DNA from: Paenibacillus aceti
GTDB taxonomy: Bacteria > Bacillota > Bacilli > Paenibacillales > Paenibacillaceae
Reading direction: 5' to 3'
Assembly (NCBI RefSeq): GCF_003614185.1
Contig: NZ_KZ987724.1
Span: forward strand, 4,185,068-4,249,067
Length of the DNA stretch: 64,000 nucleotides
Shown one piece after another: positions 17,801 through 27,257 of this stretch (position 1 is its first letter; each line of letters begins with the position of its first letter). The translations under genes were made by a program, and so were the position numbers. The notes under the pieces were generated by a model, which saw only the letters and a list, made by a program, of their open reading frames with translations, was not told where the DNA came from and did not search any database.

Positions 17801-18507
17801 TTGTCCACCAACTCCAGGAATACATCTTCAAGGCTATGATCCCCCTTCACATCCTCTGTCTTGCCATGGGTAATCAACCGACCTTCCTTAATGATCGCAA
17901 TCTTGTTGCACAGCTTCTCTGCCACATCAAGCACATGGGTGGAGAAGAAGATCGCACTGCCATTGCTGCACAGCTCTGCCATAATCGTCTTCAACATATG
18001 GGCCGCCTTCGGATCAAGTCCGACAAAAGGTTCGTCCAGCACTAACAATTTAGGCCTATGAATAAGAGCCGAGATGATCGCCAGCTTCTGCTTCATGCCA
18101 TGAGAGTAAGAGGAAACCAGATTCCCCAAACTGTCTGTAATCTGAAAAGCATCGCCATATTTCTTAATTAGCAGCTCCCGGTCCGCTCGCGGTACACCAT
18201 AGAGATCACCGATAAAATTCAAGTACTGTATGCCAGTAAGATGATCGTATAGATCCGGGTTGTCCGGAATATAGGCAGTAACCCTCTTGCAGGCCACCGG
18301 GTCCTTCTTGATCGAGATACCATCAATTTCAATATCCCCTTCTTCAAAGTCCAGAACACCAACGGCTGAGCGGATCGTCGTCGTTTTTCCTGCCCCATTA
18401 TGTCCGATAAAACCGTAAATATCGCCCTTCTCAACCACCAGATTCAGGTCGTCTACAGCCTTCTTACCGCCCTTATACCTCTTAGTGAAATGTCTTATTG
18501 TAAGCAT
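17797..18507 (-). CDS. ABC transporter ATP-binding protein (236 aa)
   Basis: Walker A GHNGAGKT, signature SYSHGMKQK, Walker B LLVLDEPFVGLDP and His switch FSTHVLD are all present. It is the full length for a single-domain ABC-2 ATPase. It is transcribed with the permease at 16202. Confidence 0.92.
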   Translation of the reverse strand: MLTIRHFTKRYKGGKKAVDDLNLVVEKGDIYGFIGHNGAGKTTTIRSAVGVLDFEEGDIEIDGISIKKDPVACKRVTAYIPDNPDLYDHLTGIQYLNFIGDLYGVPRADRELLIKKYGDAFQITDSLGNLVSSYSHGMKQKLAIISALIHRPKLLVLDEPFVGLDPKAAHMLKTIMAELCSNGSAIFFSTHVLDVAEKLCNKIAIIKEGRLITHGKTEDVKGDHSLEDVFLELVDK

Positions 18508-18627
18508 CTTCCCTCACCCCTCCATGGATATGTATAACCTAACAGAACAAATATAATACGATTAATCTAGGTTAAACGTTCAATTGTATCCATCCACTTT
18601 GGGGTAATGTAGATTTTTAGGCTCCAA

Positions 18628-19287
18628 TTACAGATTGTCTACACTATTAAAAATTAAAATCAGCCCCACAATGCACATGATCCACGAAAGGGCCGATCCG
18701 GTATTCGAGAGCTTGATTCGCAGCCGCTCCAACGGTCTTTGCATGACCCTACCAAATAAAGCATGTAGGATAAACAATACTAGTGGCGGCAGAATCATGA
18801 TGAAATTATAGCCGCCTAGAATGGTAAGCCACTGATACGCGGGTAAATTGGCGGCAGTCATAAGACCAATCGCTGCAAAATAAGGAAGTGCCATCCCCAC
18901 TTCAACCACGGATGTCGTAAATCCAAGGGCAATCATAGCGGCTTTACTTTTGGACTTCGGTCTTGGCAGATCTGTCCTTTTTTTCTTACTTGTAGGACAG
19001 AAGAAGCTGGCTATGAATAAAATGGTGCCGATTATCATCATCGTCCAGCTAATGGACCGATGCTCAAGAATCGAGGATAGCGTTGACAACAGCTTATCCA
19101 GACCTAGCATGAGCGCAAAGCCTACCGCGAAATAAAAAGCGGCAACCGTGACCAAATAAATCATTAAGCGTGAACCTAATCGCTCCTTTTCAGATAGTAG
19201 CAAATAAACCGTTACTCCCAGAGTTGCCGGACTCAGTGTATCTAATAAGGCTAGTCCGCCGATCATACCTAGTAGTTCAAGACTCAC
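18628..19287 (-). CDS. GAP/Sap-family (LysE-like) membrane protein (219 aa)
   Basis: The protein has six predicted membrane helices and an early SPATLGVTVYLLL segment typical of the GAP family of LysE-type small-molecule exporters. It overlaps the MerR-family regulator by 11 bases, so it is probably the export component under that regulator. Confidence 0.75.
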   Translation of the reverse strand: MSLELLGMIGGLALLDTLSPATLGVTVYLLLSEKERLGSRLMIYLVTVAAFYFAVGFALMLGLDKLLSTLSSILEHRSISWTMMIIGTILFIASFFCPTSKKKRTDLPRPKSKSKAAMIALGFTTSVVEVGMALPYFAAIGLMTAANLPAYQWLTILGGYNFIMILPPLVLFILHALFGRVMQRPLERLRIKLSNTGSALSWIMCIVGLILIFNSVDNL

Positions 19288-20056
19288 GATATTCCCCCTT
19301 CCCTCCTAACCGCCCTTGCAATAAGACCATATGAGCCTCATAAGCCTGCTCCATAAAATCAAGAAGCTCCTGCTCAATCGGATATAGTCCGAGCAGCTCG
19401 GATTGCTGCGGGGATTTTCTCACTTCCCACAATTTATCGATAAATTCATTTTCATCTTCAAATTCCTCCGCTTGCTTTTCCAGCATACGGCGTACAATAC
19501 TTTGAACCTTAGGTGAATCAGGCCCATCCTTCATATGCTGCTTCAACTGGCCCAGCAAAGCGATCCACTCCATTGTATCTGGATCTTCTCCGTTCATTTT
19601 TGGAACCCTCGCTAATAGCTCCCTCTCCCTCTTGCTAAATATACTCTGCTCCAAAGAGGGCGATCTTTTCTTGTATTGCTGGGACAACTGGATTAGCTTC
19701 TGCACTGCCGCCTGTTCATCCCCGCCTTCGACGACAATTCCATGAATTAACTCCCGCAGAGAAGACTCCATACGCTTTAGTCTCTGCTGCTCTTCGAGGA
19801 TACAGGCCAATTGGTTATTTAGACTGTCCCGCCAATTCCAATTGGGGTCAGATAGCATTTTTTTGATCTCTTTCAGACTGTAGCCCATCCCTTTTAAAAA
19901 ATGGATATATTGGAGTCTCTTCAGCTCCTCTTCCGTATAGAGACGATGTCCTCCCTCTGTTTTGGCAGGTGCCGTCAGCAATCCGATCTGATCATAGTAA
20001 CGAAGAGTTCGGACGGAAATGTCTGTCTGCTTGGCAACTTCTTTAATATGGATCAA
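19277..20056 (-). CDS. MerR-family transcriptional regulator (259 aa)
   Basis: The N-terminal winged HTH (residues 1-70) shows IKEVAKQTDISVRTLRYYDQ and HRLYTEEEL; a linker helix follows and then a C-terminal effector domain of about 140 residues resembling TipA-type drug sensors. TTG at 20056 is 9 bases after AGGAGG and gives a family-correct N-terminus. The promoter upstream of the operon has the 19-bp spacer characteristic of MerR activation, so the gene is likely autoregulated. Confidence 0.88.
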   Translation of the reverse strand: MIHIKEVAKQTDISVRTLRYYDQIGLLTAPAKTEGGHRLYTEEELKRLQYIHFLKGMGYSLKEIKKMLSDPNWNWRDSLNNQLACILEEQQRLKRMESSLRELIHGIVVEGGDEQAAVQKLIQLSQQYKKRSPSLEQSIFSKRERELLARVPKMNGEDPDTMEWIALLGQLKQHMKDGPDSPKVQSIVRRMLEKQAEEFEDENEFIDKLWEVRKSPQQSELLGLYPIEQELLDFMEQAYEAHMVLLQGRLGGKGEYRES

Positions 20057-20075
20057 GACAAGGAACCTCCTCGTG

Positions 20076-20225
20076 TTATTCTTCTCTATCCTTAATTGCA
20101 GCATATTTCAGTAAATACCCCAGCCCTAGCCCAATAATGACCCCAGGCAATGCCTTATCCACGATAAAGCCAAGCCCCGCGCCAATAATGACACATCCAT
20201 AAATAATGGCATCATCTTTCTTCAT
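20076..20225 (-). CDS. small two-helix membrane protein (49 aa)
   Basis: MKKDDAIIYG is followed by two glycine-rich hydrophobic segments (VIIGAGLGFI and VIIGLGLGYLL) and a charged end (DREE). GGAGGGG precedes ATG 20225. It is the first gene after the MerR-type promoter and so probably the leading member of that operon. Function unknown. Confidence 0.6.
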   Translation of the reverse strand: MKKDDAIIYGCVIIGAGLGFIVDKALPGVIIGLGLGYLLKYAAIKDREE

Positions 20226-20270
20226 AACCGCAGCCCCTCCATAAGGATTAGAAATTAAGTCATTGTCTCG

Positions 20271-20301
20271 ATTATACAAAATGACGTAACGTCACTTTCA
20301 A
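20271..20301 (-). promoter_or_regulatory. MerR-type promoter with 19-bp spacer
   Basis: Read on the minus strand: -35 TTGAAA (20301-20296), a 19-bp spacer, and -10 TATAAT (20276-20271). The spacer contains the perfect palindrome TGACGTTACGTCA (20282-20294). Overlong spacers with a centred palindrome are the mark of promoters twisted by MerR-family activators, and a MerR gene is in this operon. Confidence 0.75.
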
Positions 20302-20403
20302 GGGCTTTCGTCTTGAATTTACGTGTTCCCTCCAAATTGACTTTTTAGTGAAAAAAATAAGCCCTCCCAGCAAGGGAGAGCTTATTGTTCTTCACTATAG
20401 TTA

Positions 20404-20571
20404 TCACACAACCAAGAACCGCGCCTCATGCTGGCATTCCTCACATTTTACCGGCGGCTCCCAATCAATAAATTTCGTATGTTCCAAATCTACAACGTCC
20501 GGTGCTTCCTCGAACTCTTCAATGAACTTATCGATAGCTACATCTACATGATCTTTGCACACTACATACAT
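20404..20571 (-). CDS. CxxH/CxxC zinc-ribbon-like protein (55 aa)
   Basis: MYVVCKDHVDVAIDKF contains the CxxH pair and VKCEECQHEARFLVV the CxxC pair. This small family is known from the htrA-rlmH interval of Bacillales. ATG 20571 gives the conserved N-terminus; an earlier in-frame start would add 32 non-conserved residues. Its usual neighbour rlmH has been separated by inserted genes. Confidence 0.85.
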   Translation of the reverse strand: MYVVCKDHVDVAIDKFIEEFEEAPDVVDLEHTKFIDWEPPVKCEECQHEARFLVV

Positions 20572-20717
20572 ATACGTTAAAGCATCCTCTCTGTTGCCGC
20601 AGCTACTAAAGCATACGCTTCTAGAATTACAAATATCCTGTATCTGTTCTACCACACTCGGACGCAAAAAGGAACCAATTTACGCATACTTTCTCGTGGA
20701 AAATATGTCCCTCACTT

Positions 20718-21980
20718 CTACCGATCCTCAAGTCCCGATTCGATCTCCGCTTCGGACGGCTTATCCGTCAGCTTACAGTTGGCCGTCTGTACCTTACCAT
20801 CGCGGTAAAAGGTAATCTCCAGCGTATCCCCGACCTTCTTATGATCATACAGATACTTGCGGAGCTCCCGCGTCGAGGCGATCGGCTGTTTATCAAACTG
20901 CACGATCACATCATTCAGCCGCAATCCCGCCGACTTGGCCGGGCCATGCGCCTCCAGTACAATTACACCCGCTGTGACGTTCTCCGGTAAGTTCAGCTCC
21001 TTGCGCTGCGCCACATCAATCGGGGCATATGGATTATCCAGATCCAGGGAATACACCCCGAGATAAGGACGGATGACCTTGCCATATTGCATAATGCCAT
21101 CCACCGTCTTCATCACATCATTCACCGGAATGGCAAAGCCCAGCCCTTCCACACCGGTATCGGAGATCTTCATCGTATTGATCCCGATCAGATGCCCCTT
21201 CAGATCGACCAAGGCACCACCACTATTGCCTTCATTGATCGCCGCATCAATCTGAATGACCTCTTGCTCCCAATCATACACACCATCCTGATTCAGTGAT
21301 ATGGGAATCAAGCGGCTCGTATAACTGATAATCCCTGACGTCAATGTCCCCCCAAGACCGAGTGGATTACCGACAGCAATCACCGTCGCTCCAGCCCGTA
21401 ATTTATCAGAATCTCCAAGCTCAATGACCGAATCGCTCCCCTTGCCTTCTACGCTCAGCACCGCGATATCATCGATGGAATCCTGGCCAATGATCTCCGC
21501 CTTCCGCGATAACCCGTCACTGGACACGACCTCAAGATCATCCGCTCCGCTAATCACGTGGCTATTCGTAATTATGAAGGCCTTGCCGTTCTCTTGCTTG
21601 AAGATTACCCCTGATCCCAACGCAGCATCCTCCGGATTTATCCTCGAATACTCATTATGATTCAGAATGCTGACCACACTCGGCGACGCCTTATCGGCTG
21701 CCATACTAATCCGGTTGAACGGATCAGTCGCATCCTCCCACGCACTAACTGTATTAATCAAGTCCACAGGATTCTTCGAAGCGTTAAATCCCGAGAATAA
21801 TATAAATAACAACACAACAAAGGTCGCACTAAGCAAGGAGGAGATCAATGAGACTTGCCAAGTGGACAGACCCTTTTTCTTATGCTTCGGCGCTCTCCAG
21901 CCCGGCTTCTGATTCTGTGACCTGCGCAAATACCGCCTTGAAATCTTTGTGGAGTAAAAATCATCATCGAACAATCCCAT
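20718..21980 (-). CDS. htrA: HtrA-like trypsin/PDZ serine protease (420 aa)
   Basis: A cytoplasmic N-terminus (MGLFDDDFYS...) and one membrane helix (residues about 47-70) precede the protease domain: His in ITNSHVISG, Asp in DDIAVL, Ser in NEGNSGGALVD. A PDZ domain covers about residues 320-410 (AGLRLNDVIVQFD). It is the YyxA/HtrC type at the end of the walRK operon, which acts outside the membrane in quality control. ATG 21980 follows a GGAGG-type site. Confidence 0.93.
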   Translation of the reverse strand: MGLFDDDFYSTKISRRYLRRSQNQKPGWRAPKHKKKGLSTWQVSLISSLLSATFVVLLFILFSGFNASKNPVDLINTVSAWEDATDPFNRISMAADKASPSVVSILNHNEYSRINPEDAALGSGVIFKQENGKAFIITNSHVISGADDLEVVSSDGLSRKAEIIGQDSIDDIAVLSVEGKGSDSVIELGDSDKLRAGATVIAVGNPLGLGGTLTSGIISYTSRLIPISLNQDGVYDWEQEVIQIDAAINEGNSGGALVDLKGHLIGINTMKISDTGVEGLGFAIPVNDVMKTVDGIMQYGKVIRPYLGVYSLDLDNPYAPIDVAQRKELNLPENVTAGVIVLEAHGPAKSAGLRLNDVIVQFDKQPIASTRELRKYLYDHKKVGDTLEITFYRDGKVQTANCKLTDKPSEAEIESGLEDR

Positions 21981-22030
21981 CAAGTCTCCCCCTCCATGAC
22001 TCTGCCCTGGGTATGTGTCTATGTCCATCC

Positions 22031-22364
22031 AGTTTTTCAGCTGGTCAACCCATCAGAGTCTTCAGTTCCCCTTCAAACTGTATGCCGGTACAGCAAAGCC
22101 ATATGACCACACAATTCCCTAAATGATCTGACGTTAAAATCGACTTATAGGTTGCTCTCCTGAAGCAGTTATAGATCTTTTTTTATGCTGAATCAGGAAT
22201 GTTTGTCCCGATCCTGGACTACACTAAATTTAGGCGATAAGTTTTAGTTTCATTCTACCATATCCTGAGCAATACCGGATGGGACTATAGTATTTTCAAT
22301 TCAGGGAAATTTAACTAGATATCGCTTCCAATTTACCCTATTCATAAAAAAGGAGAGAATTATC
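22031..22364. other. intergenic region without a supported gene
   Basis: This 334-base stretch separates htrA from the small plus-strand gene. It holds the htrA leader and an AAGGAGAG ribosome-binding site just before 22365. I saw no convincing operator or RNA structure. Confidence 0.5.
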
Positions 22365-22574
22365 TTGAATACCAACTCTTTATCCCTGCTCCAGGAAGTG
22401 CATATGCTGGCCAAGCTGGCCGATATAAAAGAAGAGCATTACCATCAACTGGTAATGCTCAGCGCTATGATAGAGCTATTAATCGAGAAAGGGATCATTA
22501 CTCGTCATGAAATTGAGGCCAAAGCGGCCGAATTGAACTCTTTTATAAGTCCGCCACCTTATCCCATGGCGTAG
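22365..22574 (+). CDS. small helical hypothetical protein (69 aa)
   Basis: The TTG start follows AAGGAGAGAATTATC. The protein is two amphipathic helices (LLQEVHMLAKLADIKEEHY, LVMLSAMIELLIEKGI). It overlaps the end of yycJ by 32 bases tail to tail, in the opposite direction. No family recognised. Confidence 0.55.
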   Translation: MNTNSLSLLQEVHMLAKLADIKEEHYHQLVMLSAMIELLIEKGIITRHEIEAKAAELNSFISPPPYPMA

Positions 22575-23349
22575 GCCGATCATAATAAGTATCACAGAGC
22601 TTGAACTCACTGTCCTTATAGAAGCAACCACGATCCTCCATGGCACCGCGCACGGACATTCTGGCCAGATCCGGCATATTATGCTCCCGGCTTAGATGAG
22701 CTAGATAGACCCGTTTGATGCGTCCGCACAGAATCTCACTCATTAACTCTCCGGTTGCTTCATTGGACAAATGGCCCATATCCCCGAGAATACGACGCTT
22801 AATATTCCAAGGGTAACGCCCCATGCGCAGCATCTCGATATCATGATTCGCCTCCAACACGATCACATCGGAGTCAGCGATGGCCATCTTCACCTTATCA
22901 CTGGCATAGCCCAGATCGGTGCAGACACTCAGCTTCTCCTTGCCGTCATAGAAACAGTAGGCTACAGGCTCGGCGGCATCATGCGAAATACCGAAAGACT
23001 CGACCCGCAGTGAACCGAAATCCCGGGACTGACCAGTTCCGAGGATACAGCGGTTCTCTTCGGCGATCTTACCGACGGCCTTCTCCATCGCGGCCCATGT
23101 CTTCTCATTGGCATAGATCGGCAGATTATATTTTCTCGCCACCGGCCCAAGGCCTTTAATATGATCTGAATGCTCATGCGTGATTAGAATCCCTTGGATC
23201 TCCTCTCCGGCAACTCCGCGCTCCTGCAACAGCTCGTCCACCCGCCTCGCGCTGAAGCCGGCATCCACCAATAACGTCGTCTCTCCATTAGTAACCAGTG
23301 TCGCATTTCCCGTTGAACCGCTAGATAATACTGTAAATCGTAGCCCCAT
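22543..23349 (-). CDS. walJ: WalJ (YycJ) metallo-beta-lactamase-fold hydrolase
   Basis: The MBL-fold motif ITHEHSDHIKGL binds two metals; more metal ligands appear later (LGYASDK, EANHDIEML). Length 268 matches YycJ. It is the fifth gene of the walRKHIJ operon, with a role linked to DNA repair and cell-division control in B. subtilis and S. pneumoniae. The start (MGLRFTVLSSGSTGN) lies 6 bases after the stop of walI. Confidence 0.95.
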   Translation of the reverse strand: MGLRFTVLSSGSTGNATLVTNGETTLLVDAGFSARRVDELLQERGVAGEEIQGILITHEHSDHIKGLGPVARKYNLPIYANEKTWAAMEKAVGKIAEENRCILGTGQSRDFGSLRVESFGISHDAAEPVAYCFYDGKEKLSVCTDLGYASDKVKMAIADSDVIVLEANHDIEMLRMGRYPWNIKRRILGDMGHLSNEATGELMSEILCGRIKRVYLAHLSREHNMPDLARMSVRGAMEDRGCFYKDSEFKLCDTYYDRPTPWDKVADL

Positions 23350-23355
23350 TCCCCA

Positions 23356-24105
23356 TTACTCCTTCACTTTCTCTGTATTCGGACTGATGACATCCCCGCT
23401 GATTCCCTGCACGTAATACTCCTTACCGCTCTCCAGGATGAATCTCCAGGCTGGCGCCGCAGGCAGATGTGCATCCGAATTGAACACCTCTCCGTAATAA
23501 CCGAGTTCGATCTCTGTGACGACCGAGCCATCCGGCAGGAAATTCTCGATCAGATTGCCGAGCGCCTTGGAGGCGGACAGCACTCGCTGCGCCTTCTCAT
23601 CCCCCGTGTCACTAATCTCAATCCTCGGCTGCCGATAGGAAATGATCTTCTGCTCACTGTAATAGAGCGTCAGATTAATCTTAAACAACGGCCATTTGCC
23701 ATCCACTAGAGGATGGAGGATGAACTCTCCCGCCCGGCTGGCCGCTTCATCATATCTATATTGCCCGATATCCGGGATACTTGCCTTAAGTGCGTTCACA
23801 AGCTCCTTGCTCGTAAAGATCAGCTTGCTGTCGATAGGGGCTTCAAGCTCGACCATCCGGTCATGGTAATCCCCGTTCACGAAGCGATAAGAGATCTTCG
23901 GTAATGCCGGCGTATCTCCGGGAATTTTGGCCAGTACCTTGATCCCCTTCTCATCCATCGCCTTCTGAATATTACTCTCTAGCGAGGTGAAGTCCAGATT
24001 GGAATCCGCCTGCTCCTGTAGATCATTCCATAGCTGATAGCCAAGTACCAGATTCAGCAGCAAAAAAGCATAGATTAACACATTCTTCGCGCGGCTCCAA
24101 TCCAT
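23356..24105 (-). CDS. walI: WalI (YycI) regulator of WalK (249 aa)
   Basis: ATG 24105 follows AGGAGG by 7 bases and gives the typical MDWSRAKNVLIYAFLLLN start, a single membrane anchor. The rest is an extracellular YycI-type beta domain. With WalH it forms a complex with the WalK kinase transmembrane helices and restrains its activity. Confidence 0.93.
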   Translation of the reverse strand: MDWSRAKNVLIYAFLLLNLVLGYQLWNDLQEQADSNLDFTSLESNIQKAMDEKGIKVLAKIPGDTPALPKISYRFVNGDYHDRMVELEAPIDSKLIFTSKELVNALKASIPDIGQYRYDEAASRAGEFILHPLVDGKWPLFKINLTLYYSEQKIISYRQPRIEISDTGDEKAQRVLSASKALGNLIENFLPDGSVVTEIELGYYGEVFNSDAHLPAAPAWRFILESGKEYYVQGISGDVISPNTEKVKE

Positions 24106-24144
24106 CCTCCAGCCTCCTTTCCATACTCGTATTGTCAAACCGAA

Positions 24145-25437
24145 TCAAGGCAAAATCCGTGTCGCTCCGTTCTGCAGCTCAGCCACCCACATCGGAGTCA
24201 GCTTAAGCCCATTCTCGCCAAGCGTAGGAAGGTAAGCCGGATACAGTCGCTTGATGACGGATTCATGGCTTAACAATTCAATCTTCCGGCGAAGCTCATC
24301 TCCGCCGGCCAGCTTAATGACCTGCTTATCCGCCTTCTCTCCTAGCGAATAGATTAATGATCGTTCATACCCGGTAATCGTCCCCTGACGCAATTCAAGA
24401 GAGATCACCCCATAATGGAAGGTCGATTGATCGATGATCGGAAAAGCCCCATACTGCCCCGAGCCATAATATTGCTGGAACATCACAGTCTGCGATTCGG
24501 CATTAGGCCCCTCACTCTGATCTAATCGATATTTTCCGTTCCAGCCGCCATGCTGATTCACAAAATCAACAGCAGACAGCGCATTCCGACCCGGACTACT
24601 CTCGCCCGTCACGGCCGCCGCCACAGGATCCGTATAATTGATCCAGTTACGGCTCTGACGAACCTGGAGACTGCGCCTGCCATCAGTATATATCTCCGAG
24701 CCATCCTTCTCACGAATATAGCGGGTGATGCTCGGATCAAAGAATATGCTCTGCATCTGCTCTGTAGAGAACAACCCCGTACGCAGCGTTGTCTCGACCA
24801 TTTCTATAGATTGCTCAGGGATATAATACCCCTTCTCCAGTGTATAAGAAATCCAATCCTTGCCGAAATCAGCCTGTTGCTTCACATACTGCATCCTCAA
24901 ATCGGCCTTAGTGGCTTCATAGACGACATCCCCCCGAGAACTGAAGAAGAAGACTCTCACCTGCTCCTCGGTATCCGTGCTGTAGATCAAGAGTCGGCTA
25001 ATGCTCTCCCCTTCGAATAACGGGTCCTTGGTAATTTGCATCACCTTCTGCAGCAGCTCTACCGGCATTCCCTTGCCGAATTCCAGTTCAAGACCGATCT
25101 GCTCACTGCGGATCTCCGACCAATTGATGTTGTTTACGGGATAGCGCTGAAAGCCGTCAAATTGCCGACCCTTCAGCCGCGAATAGATCAAATTATAGAA
25201 CGTCGATTCCGGGTAAAAGACCGTATGGCGGTTGTCCCCCAAATGCACCGTAATCTGCGAAGGATACAGCAGCTCATCCGCTTCCAGCTCGGTACCCATA
25301 TTCTCCGTCTTGATATATTCATTCGCCGTCTTCACCACCGGATTACTGCCCGGCAGGCGATAGATCAGGAAATAACTTTGCACCAAGCTGCAGACGACTA
25401 ATAGAACAAGGGTTATCGATTTTATTTTTTCCTTCAT
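24145..25437 (-). CDS. walH: WalH (YycH) regulator of WalK (430 aa)
   Basis: One N-terminal membrane helix (ITLVLLVVCSLVQSYFLIY) and a long extracytoplasmic YycH domain are seen. It overlaps walK by 4 bases. Length agrees with YycH (about 440). Confidence 0.93.
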   Translation of the reverse strand: MKEKIKSITLVLLVVCSLVQSYFLIYRLPGSNPVVKTANEYIKTENMGTELEADELLYPSQITVHLGDNRHTVFYPESTFYNLIYSRLKGRQFDGFQRYPVNNINWSEIRSEQIGLELEFGKGMPVELLQKVMQITKDPLFEGESISRLLIYSTDTEEQVRVFFFSSRGDVVYEATKADLRMQYVKQQADFGKDWISYTLEKGYYIPEQSIEMVETTLRTGLFSTEQMQSIFFDPSITRYIREKDGSEIYTDGRRSLQVRQSRNWINYTDPVAAAVTGESSPGRNALSAVDFVNQHGGWNGKYRLDQSEGPNAESQTVMFQQYYGSGQYGAFPIIDQSTFHYGVISLELRQGTITGYERSLIYSLGEKADKQVIKLAGGDELRRKIELLSHESVIKRLYPAYLPTLGENGLKLTPMWVAELQNGATRILP

Positions 25438-27257
25438 GTCATCCTGCCCCCTTGTTCCTGCTGCGGCAGTGTGAAGATTACCTTCGTGCCCTTGCCCACT
25501 TCCGATTGCAGCCAGATCGAGCCACCATGCGCCTTCACAATTTCCCGGGCAATGGATAAGCCAAGCCCCGTACCGCCCATATTCCTCGAACGAGCCTTAT
25601 CTACCCGGTAGAACCGTTCAAAGATTCGCTCCTGATCCTTCTTCGGAATACCCATCCCGTTATCCTCTACCGAGATAGCGAGCATTCCGTCGTCGGCATT
25701 TCTGGCCTCCAGGGAAATCGTCCCGCCCTCCGGCGTATACTTAAGTGCATTCGAGATCAGATTGTCCAGCACCTGGTCGATCTGATCGCGGTCAATCCAG
25801 ATCATGCCCACCCCATCGCCAATCGATAAGCTAGGTTTAATCCCCTTCTCCTGCATCTGGAAGGAGAACCGATCCGTAACCTCCTCCAGCATATCCACCA
25901 CTTGAGTCGGACGCTTACGAAGCTCAGACTCCTTCGAATCCAGCCGCGATAAATGCAGCAGATCCGTGACGAGCCGGATCATTCGCTCCGTCTGATTCTG
26001 AATCACCGATGCGAACTTCGGACCGAGCTCTGCGTCCTGCATCGCTCCATCCTCCAGCGCCTCGGTATAGCTCTTGATCGTAGTCAGCGGCGTCCGCAAT
26101 TCATGAGACACATTAGCCACGAATTCCCGGCGTGACGCCTCCAGTTTCTCCTGCTCCGTCACATCCTGCAGCACAGCGATGGTTCCGACGATGCCGATCT
26201 CACGGCGATGAATCGGCGTGAACGTCACCCGGATCATGAACTCATCACCCTCCGGCGTTTCGTTCTCCAGCAGGGTAGAATGCATCGTCCCCTGAGACAG
26301 AATAAACTGCTCCTCCTCCGTAAGATGAAGCAGCTCCATAATGTCCATATTGCCGACCCGTTCTTCCTCGACCTTAAGCATTTCACTGGCTCGCTTGTTC
26401 ATCAGAATGACTCTATTATTCTCATCCGTCGCGATCACGCCATCGCTCATATTGGTCAGAATCGAAGCGAGCTTCTCCTTCTCCTCTTCGTTCTGAGCCA
26501 GCGCTTCCCGCAGCCTGCTCGTCATATAATTAAATGCCTTGCTGAGCTGACCGATCTCATCGCTGCCGAATTCCGGCATCTTCTGATAGAACTGTCCCTC
26601 CGCTACGGCCGTTGCCCGCCGCGTCAGCTCCTTGATCGGCGAAGTGATCGTATGGGCCAGAATTACGCCCAGCACCGCCGTCAGGCCTAGCGCCAGCAGG
26701 ATTCCGGATATGAATATATTGTTAATCCGCTCCATCGTTGCATAGAGCTCACTCATCGAGGCAGCGATATAGATAGCCCCAACGATCTTCCCGTCACTAA
26801 GGACCGGCTTGGCAACGACTTTCTTACGGATATTATCGTCGTCGATAATGTACTCCTCGTTATCACGAATGCCCTGCAGCGCGCGGCTGACCACCGTCTG
26901 CGTATTCTTCGTGCCGACATAATCGGCATGAGATGGCTTAGAGGTCGTCAGTACCTTGCCGCTGGCATCCAGCACTTGAATCTCGGCTCCGTTAATCGTG
27001 AACAGATTGTTGACGAGCACGCGCAAATTGTCCATCGACTCTTCCGCCGATTCTCCGACCACGCCCAAATTCTGTGCCGCCAGCACCGAGAGCAGCTCCG
27101 CCCGCTCCTGCAATTCCTTCGTAAAATTGCTGGTAAGCGAAGTCTTCATCGCGCTCACAAAATAAACCCCGATCAACTGCATGGCAATCAGGATCAACAG
27201 CACGTAAATAATGATCAGCTTCACTTGGAGCGTACGAAAGAAAGCGGGCAACCGCAT
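25434..27257 (-). CDS. walK: WalK sensor histidine kinase (607 aa)
   Basis: The layout is TM1 (residues 10-30), an extracytoplasmic PAS-like domain (about 35-175), TM2 (about 180-203), HAMP (204-256), PAS (about 262-370), a DHp domain with FVANVSHELRTPLTTIKSY (His about 383) and HATPase with the N box NLISNALKYTP and G boxes. It is the essential kinase that senses cell-wall metabolism and phosphorylates WalR. Confidence 0.97.
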   Translation of the reverse strand: MRLPAFFRTLQVKLIIIYVLLILIAMQLIGVYFVSAMKTSLTSNFTKELQERAELLSVLAAQNLGVVGESAEESMDNLRVLVNNLFTINGAEIQVLDASGKVLTTSKPSHADYVGTKNTQTVVSRALQGIRDNEEYIIDDDNIRKKVVAKPVLSDGKIVGAIYIAASMSELYATMERINNIFISGILLALGLTAVLGVILAHTITSPIKELTRRATAVAEGQFYQKMPEFGSDEIGQLSKAFNYMTSRLREALAQNEEEKEKLASILTNMSDGVIATDENNRVILMNKRASEMLKVEEERVGNMDIMELLHLTEEEQFILSQGTMHSTLLENETPEGDEFMIRVTFTPIHRREIGIVGTIAVLQDVTEQEKLEASRREFVANVSHELRTPLTTIKSYTEALEDGAMQDAELGPKFASVIQNQTERMIRLVTDLLHLSRLDSKESELRKRPTQVVDMLEEVTDRFSFQMQEKGIKPSLSIGDGVGMIWIDRDQIDQVLDNLISNALKYTPEGGTISLEARNADDGMLAISVEDNGMGIPKKDQERIFERFYRVDKARSRNMGGTGLGLSIAREIVKAHGGSIWLQSEVGKGTKVIFTLPQQEQGGRMT

